64,000 nucleotides of DNA from Streptomyces sp. NWU339 (GTDB lineage Bacteria; Actinomycetota; Actinomycetes; Streptomycetales; Streptomycetaceae): the NCBI RefSeq assembly GCF_003143855.1, contig NZ_QFRK01000018.1:98092-162091 (forward strand), in the 5' to 3' direction. The translations under genes were made by a program, and so were the position numbers. The notes beneath the pieces were generated by a model. That model worked only from the letters and a program-made list of their open reading frames with translations. It was not told the origin of the DNA and did not search any database. This document shows positions 42,945 through 51,962 of the stretch, piece by piece; position 1 is the stretch's first letter, and the number at the start of each line of letters is the position of its first letter.

Positions 42945-44273
42945 ATGCAGGCAGAACCGAGGAAATCGCTGGTGGGGGAGGAGTACGAGGTCGAGGTCGG
43001 CCCCGTCGCCCACGGCGGCCACTGCATCGCCCGTACGTCCGAGGGACAGGTGCTGTTCGTCCGGCACGCGCTGCCCGGCGAGCGGGTCGTCGCGCGGGTG
43101 ACCGAGGGCGAGGAAGGTGCCCGCTTCCTGCGCGCGGACGCGGTGACGGTGCTCGACGCCTCCAAGGACCGGATCGACGCCCCCTGCCCGTACGCCGGTC
43201 CCGGCCGCTGCGGCGGCTGCGACTGGCAGCACGCCAAGCCGGGAGCGCAGCGGCGGCTGAAGGGCGAGGTCGTCGCCGAGCAGCTGCGGCGGCTCGCCGG
43301 GCTCACGCCCGAGGAGGTCGGCTGGGACGGCACGGTGGTCCCCGCCGAGGGCGACAAACTCCCCGCCGGCCAGGTCCCGGCGTGGCGCACGCGCGTGCAG
43401 TACGCGGTGACCGCCGACGGCCGCGCGGGACTGCGGCGGCACCGCTCGCACGAGGTCGAGCCCATCGACCACTGCATGATCGCCGCGGAGGGCGTCAGCG
43501 AGCTGGGCATCGAGAAGCGGGACTGGACGGGCATGGACTCCGTCGAGGCGATCGCCGCGACGGGCTCGCAGGACCGCCAGGTCGTCCTGACCCCGAAACC
43601 GGGCGCGCGCCTGCCCCTGGTCGAGCTGGACCGCCCCGTCTCCGTCCTGCGCATCGACGAACGCAACGGCCAGGTCCACCGCGTCCACGGCCGTCCCTTC
43701 GTCCGCGAACGCGCCGACGGCCGTACCCACCGGGTCGCGAACGGCGGCTTCTGGCAGGTCCACCCGAAGTCGGCGGACACCCTGGTCACCGCGGTCATGC
43801 AGGGCCTGCTGCCCCGCAAGGGCGACACGGCCCTCGACCTGTACTGCGGCGTCGGCCTGTTCGCGGGCGCCCTGGCCGACCGGGTCGGCGAGCAGGGCGC
43901 GGTCCTCGGCATCGAGTCCGGCAAGCGCGCGGTCGAGGACGCCCGGCACAACCTCGCCGACTTCCCCCGCGTCCGCATAGAGCAGGGCAAGGTCGACTCC
44001 GTCCTGCCCCGCACCGGCATCACCGAGGTCGACCTCGTCGTCCTCGACCCGCCCCGCGCGGGCGCCGGCCGCAAGACGGTGGAGCACCTGACCTCCCTGG
44101 GCGCCCGCCGCATCGCCTACGTCGCCTGCGACCCGGCCGCCCTGGCCCGCGACCTGGCGTACTTCCGGGACGGGGGGTACCGGGTGCGGATGCTCAGGGT
44201 GTTCGACCTGTTCCCGATGACGCACCACGTGGAGTGCGTGGCGATTCTGGAGCCTGCAGCAAAGGGCCTATGA
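42945..44273 (+). CDS. Class I SAM-dependent RNA m5U methyltransferase (TrmA/RlmD family)
   Basis: The 442-residue enzyme methylates a uridine in rRNA or tRNA. It has an N-terminal TRAM domain (VGEEYEVEVGPVAHGGHCIA), an iron-sulfur-type cysteine set (CPYAGPGRCGGCDWQH), the SAM-binding LDLYCGVGLFAGALADRVG, VLDPPRAG and the catalytic-cysteine loop YVACDPAALARDL. It ends FPMTHHVECVAILEPAAKGL, as usual. ATG 42945 fits the family's N terminus. The exact target (RlmD, RlmC-like or TrmA) is not readable. It is the last conserved core gene before the accessory region. Confidence 0.92.
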   Translation: MQAEPRKSLVGEEYEVEVGPVAHGGHCIARTSEGQVLFVRHALPGERVVARVTEGEEGARFLRADAVTVLDASKDRIDAPCPYAGPGRCGGCDWQHAKPGAQRRLKGEVVAEQLRRLAGLTPEEVGWDGTVVPAEGDKLPAGQVPAWRTRVQYAVTADGRAGLRRHRSHEVEPIDHCMIAAEGVSELGIEKRDWTGMDSVEAIAATGSQDRQVVLTPKPGARLPLVELDRPVSVLRIDERNGQVHRVHGRPFVRERADGRTHRVANGGFWQVHPKSADTLVTAVMQGLLPRKGDTALDLYCGVGLFAGALADRVGEQGAVLGIESGKRAVEDARHNLADFPRVRIEQGKVDSVLPRTGITEVDLVVLDPPRAGAGRKTVEHLTSLGARRIAYVACDPAALARDLAYFRDGGYRVRMLRVFDLFPMTHHVECVAILEPAAKGL

Positions 44274-44879
44274 GCTGCTGTTTCTTCTGTTCCTGCTAGC
44301 TTCGGGCGGTGGTCTCGACCTGTTTCCGTGGGCGTGTGACGTGGACTGTGTCGAGGTGTCGGACAGTGCTGCTGATCTGCTGTTTCCCAGGCTTGTGTGT
44401 GGGATCACGGATGCAAGGCCCCGATTCCGCATGGACGGGAGTGCATCGCCGCGACGCTCATTTGACGCTCGACCTGATCGGGCATCAGGTGGATGGGTAC
44501 TGCTGGTCTGCCGGATGCCGATACCTCGATTCAGTCCGCCCTGTACTCGGCTGGTCGGGCCTTCGACGGGGCTGGCGGCCGTTGGGGGCGGGAGCGGGTA
44601 CGGGCTGCTGTGGGCGGGGCGAGGTAGCCGCCAGGGACCGGGAGGGTCGCGGCGAGGTGGACGCCGAAGTCGATGCTCCCTGTCGTGCCGCCGAGAGACT
44701 GGGCGACGTCGACGGCCTCGTCGGTGTCGCCCGTGCCGTGGCCATTGCCGCGCCGCAACGTGCTCGACATCATCCTCGGCATCAACCAGGCCACCGCAGA
44801 AGTGACCATCGCGGAGACCGGCGGCGGTGCGGCGAAGGCTGGTGGGATGCCGCCCGGACGCGGTGGAACGAGGTCGAAC
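44274..44879. other. Region without recognisable gene at the start of the decayed island
   Basis: About 600 bp after the methyltransferase gene. Base composition is less extreme than in the flanking core and reading frames are broken. A minus-strand stretch near 44640-44770 keeps a protein-like sequence (DEAVDVAQSLGGTTGSIDFG) that I cannot place. No tRNA or attachment-site duplication was found at the border. Confidence 0.4.
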
Positions 44880-45455
44880 CTGCGACAGGGAGAAGGGGGT
44901 GTATCCGGTGGCGCGGCCGGTGGTGTCGGGGAGCCGGCCCATGCGTGTGCGGGAGTGGAGGAAAGCGGTGCCGTCGCTGATCTTCAGATGCGGGAAGCGT
45001 TCCGCGAGCTGTGCTTCGAAGGGGTCGACGGCGTGCGGGCCGCGGAGCCAGACCATCACGAGCAGGTTGTCGGAGTCGCTGACGGACACGGCGAGGCGGA
45101 CCTCCTCCCTCCGGGCCGGCGCGTTGCCCGTGCCGCGAGATGGGTGCGGGGGACCACCGTGCGGTGGAACACGCGTCGAGAGCCCCGCGAGGGGGCGGGC
45201 CGGGCCGCAGCGGAAGGTGATGACACTGTCCCGGGCCATCCGCTGTAGCCGGCGACGGGTGGTGTGCTCGCTCATCCCGGCCGCCGCCCCGCGGTCGAGG
45301 GAGCCGAGGCGTCCGTCAGGGCGAGGCTGACGGATTCGAGGGTCCGCGCGCGGCACCGCACCTCGACGTAGGCGACGGTCGCGGATTTCGCCGCGTCGTA
45401 CGCGGTGACCCAGGCCAGGCCGTTCGCGCGCAGTCGTTCCCAGTGAGGCCGCCGC
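44880..45455 (-). pseudogene. Degenerate Lrp/AsnC family regulator
   Basis: Two pieces in different frames add up to a broken Lrp-type regulator. The upstream piece (about 45290-45455) reads HWERLRANGLAWVTAYDAAK, like the ligand domain of large double-module Lrp proteins. The downstream piece has a helix-turn-helix end (GMSEHTTRRRLQRMARDSVI), a compressed ligand domain and the typical SDNLLVMVWLRGPHAVDPFE, then FPHLKISDGTAFLHSRTRMG. The N terminus and several internal segments are missing. Such regulators control amino acid or metabolite genes, but this one is dead. Confidence 0.7.
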
Positions 45456-45470
45456 AGTCGCGTCCACGCC

Positions 45471-45489
45471 CGTTCGAAAGTTTCGAACG
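45471..45489. promoter_or_regulatory. Xylanase-type palindromic operator upstream of the GH11 gene
   Basis: CGTTCGAAAGTTTCGAACG is a 19-bp palindrome with one central base. Its core CGAAAGTTTCG fits the CGAAANTTTCG box described in front of Streptomyces xylanase genes. It lies 338 bp before the xylanase ATG. Further half-sites (CCGAAAG, TCGAAAG) occur at 45614-45631 next to a TTGACA hexamer (45634-45639). Function inferred from position and consensus. Confidence 0.6.
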
Positions 45490-45826
45490 TTGCTCACATG
45501 CTTGCGTTGCGCCCCTTCCTCATCTCATTCCCTCTCCCGCAACGGTTCGCGTAAGAGGTGGCTTGACCAGCGAAGACGTAATTTCAAGACCCCTTCTGGT
45601 GAAAGAACTGTTTCCGAAAGAATGTCGAAAGTATTGACAGGTCCATGGCGTTCTACGAAAACTGTGGCCACCGAACGACAGGAGACCGTCATTCCCCCCG
45701 CGTCGTGTGACCGGGGATGGCGGTCGGTCGTTGCGGCACGACGACGGGCGACCCCCGCCGTGTTCCATGCAAGGCCGCGGGCAGCAGAAGCCGCCCGCCC
45801 CCCACCAGCCTTCATCGGGAGGACGC

Positions 45827-46537
45827 ATGCAGCAGGACCAGATCCAGCAGAACCCCGCTCCCTTCAGCGGCTTGAGCCGACGAGGCTTCCTCGGCGGCGT
45901 CGGCACCGTCGCGCTCGCCACCGCATCCGGGCTGCTGCTGCCCGGCACCGCCCACGCCGCCACCACCATCACCACCAACCAGACCGGCTACGACGGCATG
46001 TACTACTCGTTCTGGACCGACGGCGGCGGCTCCGTCTCCATGACGCTCAACGGCGGCGGCAGTTACAGCACCCGGTGGACCAACTGCGGCAACTTCGTCG
46101 CCGGCAAGGGCTGGAACACCGGCGGGCGCAGGACGGTCCGCTACACCGGCTACTTCAACCCGTCGGGCAACGGCTACGGCTGCCTCTACGGCTGGACGTC
46201 GAACCCGCTGGTGGAGTACTACATCGTCGACAACTGGGGCAGCTACCGGCCCACCGGCGAGTACAGGGGCACCGTCTACAGCGACGGCGGCACGTACGAC
46301 ATCTACAAGACGACGCGGTACAACGCCCCCTCCGTCGAGGGCACCCGCACCTTCGACCAGTACTGGAGCGTCCGGCAGTCGAAGGTGACCAGCGGCTCCG
46401 GCACCATCACCACCGGCAGCCACTTCGACGCCTGGGCGCGCGCGGGCATGAACATGGGCCAGTTCAGGTACTACATGATCATGGCCACCGAGGGTTACCA
46501 GAGCAGCGGAAGCTCGAACATCACGGTCAGCGGCTGA
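45827..46537 (+). CDS. xlnC: Secreted endo-1,4-beta-xylanase, glycoside hydrolase family 11
   Basis: The 236-residue precursor has a Tat signal peptide (SRRGFLGGVGTVALATASGL, ending AHA at about residue 43) and a single GH11 beta-jelly-roll domain with no carbohydrate-binding module, the layout of the Tat-exported XlnC of S. lividans. The catalytic nucleophile is in NPLVEYYIVDNWG and the acid/base Glu in MIMATEGYQSSG. It cleaves beta-1,4-xylan outside the cell. ATG 45827 follows GGGAGGA. No other xylan genes adjoin; it lies intact among gene fragments. The xlnC symbol is by resemblance. Confidence 0.93.
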   Translation: MQQDQIQQNPAPFSGLSRRGFLGGVGTVALATASGLLLPGTAHAATTITTNQTGYDGMYYSFWTDGGGSVSMTLNGGGSYSTRWTNCGNFVAGKGWNTGGRRTVRYTGYFNPSGNGYGCLYGWTSNPLVEYYIVDNWGSYRPTGEYRGTVYSDGGTYDIYKTTRYNAPSVEGTRTFDQYWSVRQSKVTSGSGTITTGSHFDAWARAGMNMGQFRYYMIMATEGYQSSGSSNITVSG

Positions 46538-46644
46538 CCTCTGTCCGGCGAACAACCGGCTGCGGGCTCCGTCCTCGTGGCGGGTCCCGCAGCCGTGGCG
46601 AACTCGCCACCGCGGTAGGGGCACCCCCGGCAGAAGGCTGGGGG

Positions 46645-46760
46645 AGGCTCGACCGGTTCGACAACCAGCACCTCCACACAGTGATCGGCGACATCCCACC
46701 CCACGAGCACGAGACCAACCACTACGCTCAACACCGGCCCCCGACCGGCAGCTGGAGTCA
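46645..46760 (+). pseudogene. Remnant of an IS3-type transposase C terminus
   Basis: About 38 codons read RLDRFDNQHLHTVIGDIPPH and EHETNHYAQ, recalling the end of IS3 OrfB integrase domains (tyr-asn ... arg-his-leu ... gly-x-x-pro-pro). Everything upstream is missing, and a Streptomyces-type hairpin repeat (46617-46647) abuts its 5' end. It is a short dead fragment. Confidence 0.5.
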
Positions 46761-46778
46761 ACGCGTAGAGCTTCCACC

Positions 46779-47024
46779 GATCCCGGACTGGTCCAGGTCG
46801 ATCTCCTCGGCGAGGCCGAGGCCACCGCCGCCCGTCGCGGCACCGGCGACCTGCAGCGTCTGGAGCACACCCGCACCCTGCTCACCGACCAGGGCCACGA
46901 CACCACGGGCACCACCCCGGCCCTGTTCTCCCTGCATGGGTTCTATCCGGACCTGATCGAGGCCGCGGCCGGCCGTGACGATCTGCTCCTGGTCGACCTG
47001 GCGGCTCTTTACGGGATCGAGTGA
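46779..47024 (+). pseudogene. C-terminal fragment of a large protein, possibly an AAA ATPase
   Basis: An open frame of 81 codons without its own start reads DPGLVQVDLLGEAEATAARR ... FSLHGFYPDLIEAAAGRDDL and LLVDLAALYGIE before TGA 47022-47024. The ending resembles the C-terminal domain of archaeal-type/DUF234 ATPases, where a 'phe-ser-x-x-gly-phe' strand and 'val-asp-leu-x-x-leu-tyr' terminate the protein. The identification is tentative; the truncation is clear. Confidence 0.4.
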
Positions 47025-47081
47025 CCACCGAGTTCCTCGGCGTGACGGTGCAGGTCGGAAGAGGTCGAGCCGGGCTGAGGG

Positions 47082-47339
47082 CAGCCCGGCACCCTGGTGC
47101 GCGAGGTCGTGGACGACGCCGCCCGGGACCGCTTGGTCGACAACGTCGTCGGACACCTCCTCAACGGTGTCACCGGACCCGCCCGCGAGCGGGCCTTCGA
47201 GTACTGGGCCGACAGCGGCGAGAACATCGGCAAGGGCATCGCCGACGGTGTTCGCGCCAAGGCCAAGGAGAAGGAGAAGGATCCCAAGGCTGCCGAACAA
47301 GGCAATCCCGCCCGGCGCACCATGCAGCACAAGGCATGA
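47082..47339 (+). pseudogene. C-terminal fragment of a catalase
   Basis: Codons from 47082 read QPGTLVREVVDDAARDRLVD, then NVVGHLLNGVTGPARERAFE and YWADSGENIGKGIADGVRAK, the typical end of monofunctional haem catalases (NVVGH... ...RAFxYW). The haem-binding and catalytic parts are absent, so this is a remnant. It follows the ATPase-like fragment by 58 bp, with no intact start. Confidence 0.75.
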
Positions 47340-47467
47340 GACCCGCGTTGAGCCCGCCGGGGCGGCGCGCGGTCGGGGCGTGAGCCGGGCGGGGGCCACC
47401 TCGCCCGGGGCCGGAGAGAACTCTCGCCACGGCCCGGGCAAGGTGACTCCCGGGGTACGTCACCTCA

Positions 47468-48601
47468 TTGTTCCCCGCCGTCGGCCAGGCGTGCGGCGAG
47501 CGCCCGGCTGCCCTGCGCCAGCAGCGTGACGTCCGCGACGACGAAAATCTCGAACAGACGGTGGTCGAGCCGGAGTTGTCCGTCGATGTCGTCGAACCGC
47601 CGGCGCTGCCGCCGCAGGGGACCGCGGTCGAGTTCGACGTGCGGGTGCCGCCCAGCGGCGAGATCACCCTGGTGGCGAGCAGGCAGCGCGTCGGCATCCA
47701 TCAGGCCCTGGCCGGCAGGACGCTGACCGTCTGGGCGAACCACCGCAGCGTCCACTTCCTCCTCGACGGGCACCCGGTCACCACCGTCCCGTCCCGGCTG
47801 CGGCCGGAGGACATCGCCTACCTGACCATGCGCTACGGCGCCCACCCGGCCGGGCCCGAGCCCGCACCCACCGCCCTGCCCAGGACCGGCAGCGGCACGG
47901 CCATCCTCGCCGCCGGCAAACCGGTCGAGGCCGACCGCAAGGTCCTGCGTGACGGGATCGTCTGCCTGGCCGGAGGCCGCTACCAGGTCGAGTTCGCCCT
48001 CGCCGGCCGCACGGTCACCCTCCGGCTGGACGGGCACCTGATGCATGCCATCGCCGACAACGCCCTGAGGGGGACATGGCCCTGCCCCGTTCCGGCCGAC
48101 CGTCTGGGGCAGATCAGCGGGGCGCGGACGGCGACGTCTCCGCTGCCTCCTCCGCCCCTGCCGGCCGAGGCCGTCCGGGCCCAGCGGAAGGTGCACGCGA
48201 GCGGCCGTTTCATGATCAACGGACAGCTCATCAAGCTCGGTCCGTGGCATGCCGGAAAGGTCGTCACCGTCGTCATCGAGGACACCCACTACCGGATCCT
48301 GCACGGGGAAGACGAACTCGCCGGCAGGCCCCGCAAGAACCCCGGACCGATCACCATGCTCTACGTCAAAGGCATGGGCACCCAGAAGGACCGTCAAGGA
48401 AGTCCTGAGACCTCACAGTCACCGTGTGCGGTCGCCGCGGGCGTATCGGCTCCAGGTTCCGCCGGCTTCGGTGACCAGGCGGGTGGTGGTCTTGTCGTGG
48501 TGGCCGAGAGCCTTGGCGATCACGGGGCCGGGGCCTGGAGGACGAGCCGGCGGTATCGCGGAGGTCCTGCCGCGCTGCGGAGGAACACCGATCTCGTGTA
48601 G
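47468..48601 (+). pseudogene. C-terminal part of an IS481-type transposase
   Basis: From about 47590 to 48417 the frame carries three related beta-rich modules: one with GRTLTVWANHRSVHFLLDGH, one with GRTVTLRLDGHLMHAIADNA and TSPLPPPPLPAEAVRAQRKV, and one with GKVVTVVIEDTHYRILHGED. This is the repeat style of the long C-terminal region of Streptomyces IS481-family transposases. The DDE catalytic domain and the helix-turn-helix are missing, and the last 60 codons run antisense into the recombinase remnant. An unrelated domestication of this region is possible but there is no good start. Confidence 0.6.
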
Positions 48602-48863
48602 GTGGGCTTGGAGGCCGACCGGGTTCATCGGCTGCCCTGGCTGGCGGCCGGGAAAGAGCCAGCGGGAGCTTCCGTTGTTGGCGTAGGGCAGGTGGCGGCG
48701 GGATCGGACGTAGGCCCGCATCAGGTCGGCGACGGGCTCCGGGAGGGGAGACGGTAGGTCGCCCATGGTTGCGCCACCCCGTCAGCATCGCCTCGAAGAT
48801 CTGCTCGTCCGGCCGCAGCAGCGGCAGGCCGTCGACCAGACGTAGTTGAGCCGACCCCGGCAC
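48419..48863 (-). pseudogene. Degenerate tyrosine-type site-specific recombinase
   Basis: The first part (from ATG 48863) reads LVDGLPLLRPDEQIFEAMLT GW, typical of the start of a group of streptomycete tyrosine integrases. At about 48766 the frame changes to a C-terminal part: PVADLMRAYVRSRRHLPYAN, WLFPGRQPGQPMNPVGLQAH, then ALGHHDKTTTRLVTEAGG and TWSRYARGDRTR. The central portion is deleted. It lies directly beside a set of nested palindromes at 48902-48936. Confidence 0.7.
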
Positions 48864-48901
48864 CAGACCGTCCCCACCCGTCCGCCATCACTCTCCGTCT
48901 A

Positions 48902-48936
48902 TCGCATCTGATGCGAAAATTTCGCATCAGATGCGA
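48902..48936. repeat. Nested palindrome: two TCGCATCNGATGCGA units in inverted array
   Basis: Two 15-bp palindromes, TCGCATCTGATGCGA (48902-48916) and TCGCATCAGATGCGA (48922-48936), are separated by AAATT so that the whole 35 bp is itself a perfect palindrome with one central base. A third, weaker copy (TCGCATCCGATGCAA) lies at 49098-49112. They are 39 bp upstream of the recombinase remnant and 255 bp before the SH3-like gene. This looks like an operator or recombination-site array. Confidence 0.75.
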
Positions 48937-49190
48937 CTCGGGGGCGCCTTCGCAGTTCAATCGCTCGATGGAGTGAGTCCCACAGGTGACCGCCGCCGCG
49001 ACCGCTACCGTGATTCCGCGCTATGTCGAGGTCAACGTCCCTGGTAGAGCCGCTTCCGCGCGGCTCAGGAGCAATCTCCAGAACGGGTGTCGCCTATTCG
49101 CATCCGATGCAATTGGCGGCGCTTGGAATATCGGAACGGGATATAGCGGTAGACGGTGATCACCGTGCAGTGGCGAGGTGATCGGCCCCG

Positions 49191-49502
49191 ATGTCCTACC
49201 CCGGCAGCTACAGCCAGTACTACCTCACCAGCGGCAACGCCTGCAGCGGCGCCGGCACGCCGTTCATGACGTGGGGCAGCGGCGTCCGGGTGTGCAGCGA
49301 CGCCCGCCTGAGCGCGCCGGTGGTGACCACGCTCAGCGGCCCCACCAGCGTGCGGGGCCTGTGCCAGAAGCAGGGCGACACGGTGAACGCCGAGGGCTGC
49401 GCCAACAACTGGTGGAGCAAGCTGCGGGACCAGAACGGCTTCATCAGCAACATCTACATCGACCACCCGGCCGCCCTACTCCCTGGCGTCCCCCTCTGCT
49501 GA
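49191..49502 (+). CDS. SH3-like small protein lacking its signal peptide (truncated?)
   Basis: The 103-residue product has the sequence style of small secreted bacterial SH3-like proteins of Streptomyces (VRVCSDARLSAPVVTTLSGP, TSVRGLCQKQGDTVNAEGC, NNWWSKLRDQNGFISNIYID), with five cysteines that could form disulfides. Relatives begin with a secretion signal; here the frame starts at MSYPGSYSQYYLTSG, and nothing upstream encodes a signal, so the gene is probably 5'-truncated. The end (AALLPGVPLC) may also be altered. No good ribosome-binding site is visible. Confidence 0.55.
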   Translation: MSYPGSYSQYYLTSGNACSGAGTPFMTWGSGVRVCSDARLSAPVVTTLSGPTSVRGLCQKQGDTVNAEGCANNWWSKLRDQNGFISNIYIDHPAALLPGVPLC

Positions 49503-49602
49503 CCGAACTCCCGGCCGGCCCGGACACGTAGGTTCGGGTCGGCCCACACCTTGGTGCGGCCCTCTTGCAGGACCGCGAAGAACACAACGAGGAACGGTGC
49601 GG

Positions 49603-51495
49603 TCATGCCGGGTGGCCGTGAGGGTCGGATGCCTCGAGTTCGCGGGCGAGTGTCGCCGCGTCGTGGGGTCCGGTGTGGCGGCGGTTGCCGATGAAGAAGG
49701 TCGGGACGCCGCGGGCTCCGCTGGCTTCGGCGCTGGCGGCGTCGGCCCGGACCCGGGCGGCCGTGTGCTCCTCGTCGAGGTCCCGGAGGAACTTCTCGAC
49801 ATCGAGGCCTATGCGGGCGGCGTAGCCGACGATGTCGTCGAATTCGAGCTGGTCCTGGTGGGTGAAGAGCAGGTCGTGCATCTGCCAGAAGCGCCCCTGC
49901 GCGTCTGCGGCGACGGCTGCCCGGGCGGCGAGCTCGGCGTGCTCGTGCACGTCGGGGAGCGGCAGGTGCCGGAAGACGTAGCGGAGCCGGTCGCCGAATC
50001 GCTGCTTCAGTTCCTGGGCGACACCGGTGGCATGGGCGCAGAAGGGACATTGGTAGTCGCCGTATTCCACCAGGGTCAGGGGCGCGTTTGGGGAGCCGGC
50101 AAGGTGGTCCGTGGCCGGGTCGACGGGGCGGTCGAGGGTACGGGGCAGGTCGGCGTCCGTCTCGCCGCCCAGGACCGCGGCGAGGCGGAACGTCAGCCAT
50201 CCCAGGACCGTGGCGAGCACGGCCGCCAGCAGGACGCCGACGGTCGCCTGGGCGCGCAGGACCGGGTGGGTGAAGGCGAGTCCGGCGATCAGCAGGGAGA
50301 CGGTGAAGCCGATCCCGGACAGGACGCCGCCTCCCAGGACCTGGCCCGGGCCGACTCCCTGCGGGAGCTTGCCGAGGCCGAGGCGGGCACCGAGCAGAGC
50401 GCCGCCTCCCAGACCCAGGAATTTGCCGACGACCAGGCCGATGACGACGGCCCAGGTGACCGAGGAGGACAGAGCGTCGGCGAGGACACCGCCGCGCAGG
50501 TCGATGCCGGCGTTGGCCAGCGCGAACAACGGGACGACGACGTAACTCGCCCAGGGGTGGAGCACCGTCTGCAGCCGCTCGTTGACAGAGACGGCGCGTT
50601 TCAGCCCCCTGCGTGCCGCCAGACCCACATCCGGGCTGGGGGACTGACGGAAGGCCCGGAAGAGCCGGGCGGCCCGTTCCACCACCTGGCGTGCGGGGGT
50701 GTGGGCGGGGATGAGCAGACCGCCGAGCATGCCGGCGATGGAGGCATGCAGGCCGGCTTCGAGGGCGGCGAGCCACAGCGCGAGAACGACCAGCACATAC
50801 GGGGCCGTATGCCAAAGGCCCAGGCGGGTCAGCCCGGCCAGGACCACGCACAGAGCGATCGTGAGCAGCAGAGACGGCAGGTGGAGCGCCCCCGAGTAGA
50901 CCAGGCCGATCACGGCGACGGCCACGATGTCGTCGACAACGGTGATGGCCAGCAGGAAAACACGCAGTTGCGTGACGAACCGGGGGCCGACCAGGGTGAG
51001 AGCCCCCAGCATGAACGCCGTGTCGGTGCCGATGACCACGCCCCACCCCCTGGCGGCCTCGCCCCCGGGGGCAACCGCCAGGTACAGCAACGCGGGGACG
51101 AGCATGCCGCCGATCCCGGCCAGGGCCGGGATCACGGCACGCCGGCGGTCGGTCAGCACGCCCACGGAGATCTCGTACCGGACCTCCAGGCCGATGACGA
51201 AGAAGAACAGGGCCATCAGGCCGTCGCTGACCCAGTGCCCCAGGTCCATCGACAAAGTGGCACTGCCGAGCGAGAAGGACGCCTCGGTCGCCCACAGCGA
51301 TGTGTACGCGTCCGACCAGGGCGAGTTCGCCCACACCAGGGCCACCACGACAGCGGCCAGGAGCAGGCCGACGCTGCCTGTCTCGGTCGTCAGGAAGTCG
51401 CGCACCCGGTCGGCGAGCTGAGCCACCAGCGTGCGCCTCCCGGCCGGGGTCTGGGGAGCCTGGGCGTTGTTCTTCCGCGTGCTGTTCTTCCGCAT
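49603..51495 (-). CDS. nhaA: NhaA Na+/H+ antiporter fused to a thioredoxin/DsbA-like domain
   Basis: The 630-residue protein has an NhaA antiporter (about residues 25-420, twelve helices) with GTDTAFMLGAL and the essential aspartate pair in ITVVDDIVAVAVIG, followed after a linker by a thioredoxin-fold domain (about 450-625) with the active-site motif YGDYQCPFCAHA and cis-proline region GVPTFFIGNRR. NhaA exports Na+ or Li+ in exchange for H+. NhaA-DsbA fusions occur in actinobacteria; the role of the redox domain is unknown. ATG 51495 (MRKNSTRKNN) was chosen. It is an intact gene behind two decayed ones. Confidence 0.92.
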   Translation of the reverse strand: MRKNSTRKNNAQAPQTPAGRRTLVAQLADRVRDFLTTETGSVGLLLAAVVVALVWANSPWSDAYTSLWATEASFSLGSATLSMDLGHWVSDGLMALFFFVIGLEVRYEISVGVLTDRRRAVIPALAGIGGMLVPALLYLAVAPGGEAARGWGVVIGTDTAFMLGALTLVGPRFVTQLRVFLLAITVVDDIVAVAVIGLVYSGALHLPSLLLTIALCVVLAGLTRLGLWHTAPYVLVVLALWLAALEAGLHASIAGMLGGLLIPAHTPARQVVERAARLFRAFRQSPSPDVGLAARRGLKRAVSVNERLQTVLHPWASYVVVPLFALANAGIDLRGGVLADALSSSVTWAVVIGLVVGKFLGLGGGALLGARLGLGKLPQGVGPGQVLGGGVLSGIGFTVSLLIAGLAFTHPVLRAQATVGVLLAAVLATVLGWLTFRLAAVLGGETDADLPRTLDRPVDPATDHLAGSPNAPLTLVEYGDYQCPFCAHATGVAQELKQRFGDRLRYVFRHLPLPDVHEHAELAARAAVAADAQGRFWQMHDLLFTHQDQLEFDDIVGYAARIGLDVEKFLRDLDEEHTAARVRADAASAEASGARGVPTFFIGNRRHTGPHDAATLARELEASDPHGHPA

Positions 51496-51655
51496 CACCG
51501 TTGCCACCGCGCCGTTCCGCTGCCCCCGTAGGCGCCCCCGCTCCGGTGGTGGAGCGCCGGCCGCCTTCCGCAGCGGGGGTCCCGGACCGCAGAGGCGCCC
51601 GGGGGAGAGTGGTTGCTCCGGCGTCGTGTCGTGGCCACGTCGTCTCCGTCCCGGG

Positions 51656-51962
51656 GAGACCGAAGTGGTGCCGTTCTTCCTCGGGTACGAGGTCCGCCAT
51701 ACGCCTCGGGGTCCTGGGCGGTGGTCTTGCGGACGCAGGGACGGAACGGCAGAACCGCCGGGTCCCGGATGCGGGCATCCTCCGGCTCGGCGGCGACCGG
51801 TTGCCGGACCGGGCCGCAGCCGGAGAACTCCGGGAGGGGCTCGGTGGGCGGGAAGGCGTTCTTCCGGCCGGTGGTCCTGTGGGCGGAGAAACCCGCCGGG
51901 GTCTGCCCGTCGTGGATCTCGTAGCGGCGCTGCTCGGGGTTGTCGCGGACGGTGGTGGTCAT
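51656..51962 (-). pseudogene. Frameshifted GCN5-related N-acetyltransferase (COG2388 type)
   Basis: ATG 51962, behind AGGAGGG, starts MTTTVRDNPEQRRYEIHDGQ, the N terminus of the short YjdJ-like GNAT family. The sequence then drifts (many Pro substitutions: PPTEPLPEFSGCGPVRQPVA) and the frame shifts near 51700, continuing as ADLVPEEERHHFGLP. The acetyl-CoA loop is no longer intact. The ATG overlaps the stop of the preceding CMD-like pseudogene, so the two once formed an operon. Confidence 0.65.

Noticed and set aside
44268..45497. Long minus frame read as one intact 409-residue protein
   Set aside because: Only the part from about 44880 to 45290 resembles an Lrp regulator; the rest is not protein-like, so it is a pseudogene, not a CDS.
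48902..49112. CRISPR-like repeats
   Set aside because: Only three copies with unequal spacing, palindromic units and no cas genes; an operator or recombination array fits better.
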